The notes under the pieces were generated by a model. The model worked only from the letters and a program-made list of their open reading frames with translations. It had not been told where the DNA came from and did no database searches. From NCBI GenBank assembly GCA_900766165.1, contig CAAFUK010000092.1, forward strand, positions 1 to 27,796: DNA of 27,796 nt, read 5' to 3'. The position numbers and the translations under genes were made by a program. This DNA is from an uncultured Collinsella sp. (lineage in GTDB: Bacteria > Actinomycetota > Coriobacteriia > Coriobacteriales > Coriobacteriaceae). Shown here piece by piece: positions 23,458 through 27,796 of this stretch (positions are counted from its first letter, which is position 1; each line of letters opens with the position of its first letter).

Positions 23458-24858
23458 CTAATCAACCACGTGGGTCGTGGCGACCTGTTTGAGCCAGGCC
23501 GCCGACTTCTTAAGGCGGCGCTTGTAGCCGTCCATGAGATCGACCTCGACAAAGCCGTAACGATTCTTAAAGGCATTGGCCCAAGACCAGTTATCGATGA
23601 CGGCCCAGTAGTGATAGCCCCGGCACTTGGCGCCCTCGTCGATGGCCTTGGCCACCCACTCCAGGTGCTGACGTACAAAGTCGACGCGGTAGTCATCCTG
23701 GATGGTTCCTTCGGCGTCACGGTTCTTGTATTCGTCCATGATGCCGATGCCGTTCTCGGAAACGAACCACTCAAGATCGGGGTAGTTCTTAGCGCAGTCC
23801 ATGCCAAAGTCGTAGAGGCCCTGCGGGTAGATCTCCCAGCCGCGGCTCTCGTTCATAACGGCGTCGGGCCATACGTACTCGTCGGCAAAGTGCGGCAGGC
23901 CGTACTGGTCGACCTTGCTCGCCGGCGCCTGAACACGCGTGGGGTGGTAGTAGTTGCAGCCGAGCCAGTCGACAACACCCTGCTTGAGGATCTCTTGGTC
24001 GCCGGCGCGGAACGGGAGCTTAACGCCGCCCTCGGCCAGGCTGTCGAGCACGTCGGCAGGAAGCTCGCCCTTGGTGATGAGGTCGAGCCACCAGCGGTTG
24101 TTGATGCCGCTGGTCATGCGCACGGCCTCGAGGTCCGCCTCGCTGGGGTTCTCCTTGGTGTAGACCGGGGTAAAGCAGTTGATCATGCCGATCTTGGCAT
24201 CGGCGCGAATAGCGCCCTCGTCATAGGCGCGACGATAGTTGGCCACGGCCAGCGCGTGCGCCAGCGAGATGTGATACTGCACGGTGCGGGCGCGGTTGAA
24301 GTCGTGGAGCTGCGGGAACCACACGCCCTCCTGATAGCGCTGCTCGGGCTCGACGATGGGCTCGTTAAAGGTGAACCAGTACTTAATCTCCTGGCCAAAC
24401 TCGTGGAAGGCGACGTCGGCGTAATGTGCGTAAGCCTCGACAACCTCACGGCTCTCCCAGCCGCCACGGTTAAAGAGGTAGGTGGGCATGTCAAAGTGGT
24501 ACAAGTTGACAAACGGCTCCAAGCCGGCTTCGCGAGAGGCGCGGAACAACTCGTGATACCACGCGGCACCTTCCTCGTTGAGGTTGCCGTCGGCATCGAG
24601 CAGACGGCTCCACTGGATGGAAGTGCGATAGGTATCCAGACCCAAGTCCTTCAAAATGCGAAGGTCTTCCTGGTACTTGGCCATAAAGTCATTGCCGGCG
24701 TAAGAGCCAACGCGGTTGTAGAACGAACCCAGATCCTGGATGGACCAGGTGTCCCACAGGTTCTCGAGCTTGCCGCCCTGGTTCCACTGACCCTCAGTCT
24801 GCGGGCCGGACATAGCAGCGCCAAAGAAGAAGTCGTTGGGCAGCTGATACTGTGCCAT
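23458..24858 (-). CDS. GH1 6-phospho-beta-glycosidase
   Basis: This 466-residue enzyme cleaves phosphorylated beta-glycosides delivered by the PTS. The acid/base glutamate is Glu166 in TFNEP and the nucleophile Glu368 in FVSENG. The start FFFGAAMSGPQTEG is typical of GH1. In the C-terminal subsite region the protein has IDNWSWANAFKNRYGF (421-436). The Glu of ordinary beta-glucosidases is Ser425, as in 6-phospho enzymes, and SW...RYG resembles the 6-phospho-beta-galactosidase LacG. LacG has Lys at the +7 position from the serine, whereas here Asn432 is there and Lys431 is one residue earlier. Both galacto- and gluco-substrates are possible. ATG at 24858 has GAGGA about 6 nt upstream. It is the first gene of the operon. 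Confidence 0.93.
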   Translation of the reverse strand: MAQYQLPNDFFFGAAMSGPQTEGQWNQGGKLENLWDTWSIQDLGSFYNRVGSYAGNDFMAKYQEDLRILKDLGLDTYRTSIQWSRLLDADGNLNEEGAAWYHELFRASREAGLEPFVNLYHFDMPTYLFNRGGWESREVVEAYAHYADVAFHEFGQEIKYWFTFNEPIVEPEQRYQEGVWFPQLHDFNRARTVQYHISLAHALAVANYRRAYDEGAIRADAKIGMINCFTPVYTKENPSEADLEAVRMTSGINNRWWLDLITKGELPADVLDSLAEGGVKLPFRAGDQEILKQGVVDWLGCNYYHPTRVQAPASKVDQYGLPHFADEYVWPDAVMNESRGWEIYPQGLYDFGMDCAKNYPDLEWFVSENGIGIMDEYKNRDAEGTIQDDYRVDFVRQHLEWVAKAIDEGAKCRGYHYWAVIDNWSWANAFKNRYGFVEVDLMDGYKRRLKKSAAWLKQVATTHVVD

Positions 24859-24897
24859 CAAAGTCCTCGCTTTCGTGTTCTAGAGCTTCCGGTTGGA

Positions 24898-24977
24898 GAC
24901 GGGTTTGCTTTGGCAGGTTATCCGGCGCGGGCGCGCACCGGCCATACCGATATCCAACCCGCCAAAACAAAACCGTC
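24898..24977. repeat. REP-like imperfect inverted repeat in the leader of the GH1 operon
   Basis: The 22-nt arms 24898-24919 and 24956-24977 pair with three mismatches. The left arm contains GGTTTGCTTTGGCAGGTT. Between them a second dyad (CCGGCGCG with CGCGCACCGG, one mismatch) can form. The left arm differs from 21015-21036 at only two of 22 positions. Confidence 0.7.
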
Positions 24978-25025
24978 CCCAAACGGTCGATCCTGTTGTG
25001 CGGAAGGATTCCGTTCGTTGCTTAA

Positions 25026-25138
25026 ACTATAGCGCTCTATTTTAAAAGTAAAGCACTTTTTCTTTTTTCTTTCTCGAACTTCTTAGATAAAAGTAATATG
25101 GATGCCCTGTTGAGGGTTATACTTACTTTTTGTATTCA
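25026..25138. promoter_or_regulatory. Divergent promoter and candidate GntR operator region
   Basis: This A+T-rich stretch of the 302-bp divergent gap contains the octamer AAAAGTAA at 25044 and 25089 and its inverse TTACTTTT at 25123. The first is part of the dyad AAAAGT-N5-ACTTTT (25044-25060). The second and third form an interrupted dyad around the plus-strand box TATACT (25118-25123). On the minus strand TATAGT (25031-25026) is a plausible -10 for the GH1 operon, with TTTACT overlapping the first octamer as a weak -35. The arrangement suggests that the adjacent GntR protein controls both directions. Confidence 0.5.
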
Positions 25139-25160
25139 TATATGTCGGAAAGGAGGTTCC

Positions 25161-25880
25161 ATGATTCCCAAATACGAGGCGATAGCTGCAGATATTCGTC
25201 GAAGTATCGAGGATGGCGCTCTTAAACCGGGCGACAAGCTTCCCACCGTCGTTGAGTTCTGTGAGCTCTATAGCGTTTCCAAAATCACCGTCAAACGAGC
25301 TATCGAGCAAATCACCGAGGAAGGTCTTATTACCAGCCGGCGCGGATCGGGTACCTACGTTAAGGACACGGCGGGACTTCCCGGCCAGGCGTTTTTCCAG
25401 GGCAAAAACGACCGTGCCCAGGGCTTTTCGTATGAGCACCGCGGGGAAAAGGTGACCTCGGTGGTCTACGATTTCTCGATTGTTAATCCACCAGCGGACA
25501 TCGCAGCCCAGCTGGGAATTGCCGAGGATGACTTTGCCTATCATGTCGTGCGCGTGCGTCAGGCCGATGGGAAGCCCATCGTTATCGAGTACACCTACAT
25601 GCCCCTCGAGCTGATTCCAGGCCTTAAAAAGAAGGACCTGTACGGATCGGTCTACCATTTCATCCGCGAGCAATGCGGGCTGAAAATTTCGAGCTTTCAC
25701 CGTACCATTCGCGCCGTGGCAGCAACCGAGGAAGAAGCCAATCGCCTGGACACCAAACCTGGCTCTCCCCTGCTCGAGCTCACCCAGATTGGCTTTTTGG
25801 ACAGCGGCGCCGCCTTTGAGTATTCGGTCTCGCGCAACGTTGGCGACCGCTTTGAGTTGCACAAGGTAACGTTGGCATAG
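25161..25880 (+). CDS. GntR-family transcriptional regulator (HutC/UTRA type)
   Basis: This 239-residue repressor has an N-terminal winged helix (residues 1-70): YEAIAADIRRSIEDG, KLPTVVEFCELYSVSKITVK and EGLITSRRGSGTYV. A UTRA ligand-binding domain follows (about 90-235) with VVRVRQADGKPIVIEYTYMP and the late ELTQIGFLDSG. The ATG at 25161 has AGGAGG 5 nt upstream; an in-frame ATG at 25098 lies within the operator region and is not used. It is divergent from the GH1-PTS operon and probably senses a phosphorylated sugar. manA follows 74 bp downstream on the same strand; a hairpin (CGGGCGCT/AGCGCCCG, 25896-25931) without T-tract lies between them. Confidence 0.93.
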   Translation: MIPKYEAIAADIRRSIEDGALKPGDKLPTVVEFCELYSVSKITVKRAIEQITEEGLITSRRGSGTYVKDTAGLPGQAFFQGKNDRAQGFSYEHRGEKVTSVVYDFSIVNPPADIAAQLGIAEDDFAYHVVRVRQADGKPIVIEYTYMPLELIPGLKKKDLYGSVYHFIREQCGLKISSFHRTIRAVAATEEEANRLDTKPGSPLLELTQIGFLDSGAAFEYSVSRNVGDRFELHKVTLA

Positions 25881-25954
25881 GTTTTTGTAGTCATCCGGGC
25901 GCTCGCTTTGAGCTGTTTTGTGCAGCGCCCGCACAACACAATGGGGGTATAAAC

Positions 25955-26887
25955 ATGTCCGATTTGATTAAGCTGACGCCGATCTTTCACGAGAAGATCT
26001 GGGGCGGCCGCCAGCTCGAAACCGTATTTGGTTACGACATTCCCGATGGTCCCATCGGTGAGTGCTGGGCCATCTCGGCCCACCCCAACGGCGACTGCCA
26101 GATCGCTGAGGGCCCGTACGCCGGCCACACGCTGTCGTGGCTGTGGGCCGAGCACCGCGAGCTCTTTGGCAACTGTGAAGGCAAGGAGTTCCCGCTGCTC
26201 ATCAAGATTCTGGACGCCAAGGACGACCTTTCGATCCAGATTCACCCCAACGACGAGTACGCCGCCAAGCACGAGAACGGCAGCTTGGGCAAAACCGAGT
26301 GCTGGTATGTGCTGGACTGCGAGCCCGGTGCCACGATCATTGTCGGCCAGCGCGCCAAGGACCGCGTCGAGGCCGCGCAGATGATCGAGGAAGGCCGTTG
26401 GGACGACATGCTCAACGTGCTGCCGATCCACAAGGGCGACTTTTTCCAGATTGATTCCGGTACCGTGCATGCCATCAAGACCGGCACGCTCATTTTGGAG
26501 ACGCAGCAGTCGAGCGACGTGACGTATCGTCTGTACGACTACGACCGCCCCGGCACCGACGGCAAGCTGCGCCCACTGCACATTGAGCAGAGCCTCGATT
26601 GCATCGACTTTGATGCTCAGGCTCCGACCGACGGCACGGTAACCGCACCCGAGGTCGATGGTGTGACCGAGCTCGAGTCTAACTCCTGCTACACCGTCGA
26701 TCGCGTGCGTGTCGACGGCAGCAAGACCCTCGACCAGCGCTGGCCCTTCATGTGTCTGTCGGTCATCGACGGCGAAGGCACCGTCTGCGGCGACCCCGTC
26801 CACAAGGGAAGCCACCTGCTGGCCCCGAGCACCGTCAGCTCCATCGACCTCGAAGGCAAGATGGAACTGATCATCAGCCACCTGTAG
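25955..26887 (+). CDS. manA: Mannose-6-phosphate isomerase, type I
   Basis: This 310-residue zinc enzyme interconverts mannose 6-phosphate and fructose 6-phosphate. The zinc ligands are visible: SIQIHPND (Gln95, His97), KTECWYV (Glu115) and GTVHAI (His172). The N-terminal FHEKIWGGRQL and the RLYDYDR segment (192-198) are typical of the short bacterial class, which is near 310-320 residues. ATG at 25955 follows GGGG by 7 nt. It is on the same strand as gntR and may be read from the same promoter. Its end is marked by a strong hairpin. Confidence 0.95.
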   Translation: MSDLIKLTPIFHEKIWGGRQLETVFGYDIPDGPIGECWAISAHPNGDCQIAEGPYAGHTLSWLWAEHRELFGNCEGKEFPLLIKILDAKDDLSIQIHPNDEYAAKHENGSLGKTECWYVLDCEPGATIIVGQRAKDRVEAAQMIEEGRWDDMLNVLPIHKGDFFQIDSGTVHAIKTGTLILETQQSSDVTYRLYDYDRPGTDGKLRPLHIEQSLDCIDFDAQAPTDGTVTAPEVDGVTELESNSCYTVDRVRVDGSKTLDQRWPFMCLSVIDGEGTVCGDPVHKGSHLLAPSTVSSIDLEGKMELIISHL

Positions 26888-26911
26888 GTCGCACCAACAA
26901 CCCAAACGCAA

Positions 26912-26949
26912 CAAGGGGCTCTCCCGTCCATGTGCGGGAGAGCCCCTTG
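26912..26949. terminator. Strong hairpin after manA, probable terminator
   Basis: CAAGGGGCTCTCCCG pairs perfectly over 15 bp with its complement around an 8-nt loop, 24 bp after the manA stop codon. Only a weak T-rich stretch follows on the plus strand (ATCTATTTA), so termination is likely but not certain. Confidence 0.65.
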
Positions 26950-27031
26950 CCATATCTATTTATCAGCCCACCCGGCTCTCCAGATCAAAAAGCGAACGAG
27001 CAGAGCGACGTTCGCAAGCACCGTTACCCAA

Positions 27032-27161
27032 GGACCTGGGCGGGCGTATAGGGCAACATCGATCGCGAGTTCCGCACGCAAAGGAGAGCACTTAATGTGC
27101 TCTCCGTCTTGCGCAGGACTGCCCGAGCAGGCGATGTTGCCCTATACGCCCGCCCAGGTCC
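27032..27161. repeat. 130-bp palindromic element with perfect 30-bp arms after pcrA
   Basis: Bases 27032-27061 are the exact reverse complement of 27132-27161. The arm includes GGGCGTATAGGGCAACATCG. Inside lies a second perfect dyad, GGAGAGCAC-TTAAT-GTGCTCTCC (27083-27105), flanked by CGCAA/TTGCG (27077-27113). The whole unit can fold as one long rod. It ends 7 bp before the pcrA stop codon and has no T-tract. The 281-bp convergent gap between manA and pcrA contains this, the manA hairpin, and a small dyad GCGAAC/GTTCGC near 26992-27015. Confidence 0.85.
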
Positions 27162-27168
27162 GCCAGGA

Positions 27169-27796
27169 TCACGACAGCTTGACGATCGGAGCAAAGCCCT
27201 TCATTAGCTTTTTGGTCTGGCCGGTCTTTTCGAATTGAACCTCGATCATGTCTCCAGCGACCGAGATCACGGTACCCGTGCCAAAGGTCTTGTGGCTCAC
27301 GGTATCGCCCGCGGCAAAGTCCTGCGACGCGCTGGCGCGATCGACCTTGCGCTCCACCGTCGGCGACACCTTGGACGACGGCTTTTTAGCTCGCGGCGCG
27401 CCCGAACCAAAGGTCGAGGCAACACGGCCGGCGTCGGGCGAAACCCCGCGATGGCGCTCGGTGCCATAGGTGCTGCCACCAAAGAAATCGTCGAAGCTCG
27501 ATCCACCGCGCGAACCGGAACCGCCGGTCGAGCGCGTATGCGAACCGAACACCTTGCCGCCATACATATCCGAACCCATGCCCGAGCCAAAGGTGCCGTG
27601 ACGGTCGCCGCGCTTCTCCCAGCCCGTGCCCTCAAAACCGGCAGAACCGATGCCGCTAAACTCGATATCCTCAAACGGAATCTCGTTGAGGAAGCGAGAG
27701 CGCGGGTTGGCAGAGGTCGAGCCGTAGGTGCGACGCGTGGCCGCATAGGTCAGGAACAGGCGCTTACGGGCACGCGTGATGGCAACGTAGGCCAGG
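27169..27796 (-). CDS. pcrA: ATP-dependent DNA helicase UvrD/PcrA, C-terminal part
   Basis: Only the last 208 residues are in the window; the gene runs off the right edge. The visible start LAYVAITRARKRLFLTYA is helicase motif VI of superfamily I (arginine finger in TRAR), followed by NPRSRFLNEIP. A Gly/Ser-rich linker follows. The final 45 residues (GDTVSHKTFGTGTVISVAGD and on to MKGFAPIVKLS) match the Tudor-like C-terminal domain of PcrA, which binds RNA polymerase. It is a DNA-repair and replication helicase. Whether it is PcrA or UvrD cannot be settled from the fragment; the Tudor-like end favours PcrA. Confidence 0.93.
   Translation of the reverse strand, partial: LAYVAITRARKRLFLTYAATRRTYGSTSANPRSRFLNEIPFEDIEFSGIGSAGFEGTGWEKRGDRHGTFGSGMGSDMYGGKVFGSHTRSTGGSGSRGGSSFDDFFGGSTYGTERHRGVSPDAGRVASTFGSGAPRAKKPSSKVSPTVERKVDRASASQDFAAGDTVSHKTFGTGTVISVAGDMIEVQFEKTGQTKKLMKGFAPIVKLS

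Noticed and set aside
23413..25032. Long plus-strand open frame opposite the GH1 gene
   Set aside because: It is antisense to the catalytic residues of a clear GH1 enzyme and has no family features.
1..27796. CRISPR arrays, tRNA genes and transposases
   Set aside because: No regularly spaced direct repeats, cloverleaf-like sequence or transposase motif was found on reading through both strands.

Overview
The window is a G+C-rich bacterial chromosome segment, most likely from the Coriobacteriia (Actinomycetota) and close to the gut genus Collinsella. This is inferred from gene content and codon use: an archaeal-like type IA topoisomerase with a lysine/alanine tail, a long RicT, a lactose/cellobiose PTS with a GH1 glycosidase, and a Mn-type pyrophosphatase. 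No tRNA, rRNA, CRISPR array, transposase or phage gene was seen. Nearly all genes lie on the minus strand. The plus-strand genes are a zinc-ribbon membrane protein, an 84-residue hypothetical protein, a GntR regulator and manA.

Layout from left to right. 1-2.3 kb: hpf (ribosome hibernation) and an orphan family-3 solute-binding lipoprotein with a long leader. 2.4-2.7 kb: hairpins and a 217-bp terminal-inverted-repeat element (copy A). 2.7-8.2 kb: tmk, holB and ricT in the same order as the conserved Firmicutes cluster, then comF and a PD-(D/E)XK/AbiEi-like gene. 8.3-9.5 kb: a 23-bp inverted repeat and a zinc-ribbon/transmembrane/acidic protein. 9.6-14.7 kb: a tight tatA/B-tatC-hypA-hypB-topoisomerase series. 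14.9-16.5 kb: a STAS protein and a class I aminotransferase. 17-17.2 kb: a second, diverged copy (B) of the inverted-repeat element. 17.3-20.9 kb: nhaA, ppaC and a ROK glucokinase. 21.1-25.9 kb: a beta-glycoside operon (GH1, IIC, IIB, IIA) opposite a divergent GntR regulator. 26-27.8 kb: manA and the 3' end of pcrA/uvrD, separated by a 130-bp palindromic element.

How the genes work together. The PTS should import and phosphorylate a beta-linked disaccharide. GH1 would split it into a hexose 6-phosphate and a free hexose, and the ROK kinase would phosphorylate free glucose. ManA joins mannose 6-phosphate to glycolysis. GntR probably controls the operon through AAAAGTAA motifs in the divergent promoter region. 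Tat and HypA/HypB together suggest an exported nickel hydrogenase encoded elsewhere.

The most novel material is non-coding: the two-copy inverted-repeat element, the 130-bp palindrome after pcrA, the 69-bp palindrome by tmk, REP-like repeats on both sides of the PTS operon, a hairpin that covers the comF ribosome binding site, and a leader of about 330 nt upstream of the lipoprotein gene.
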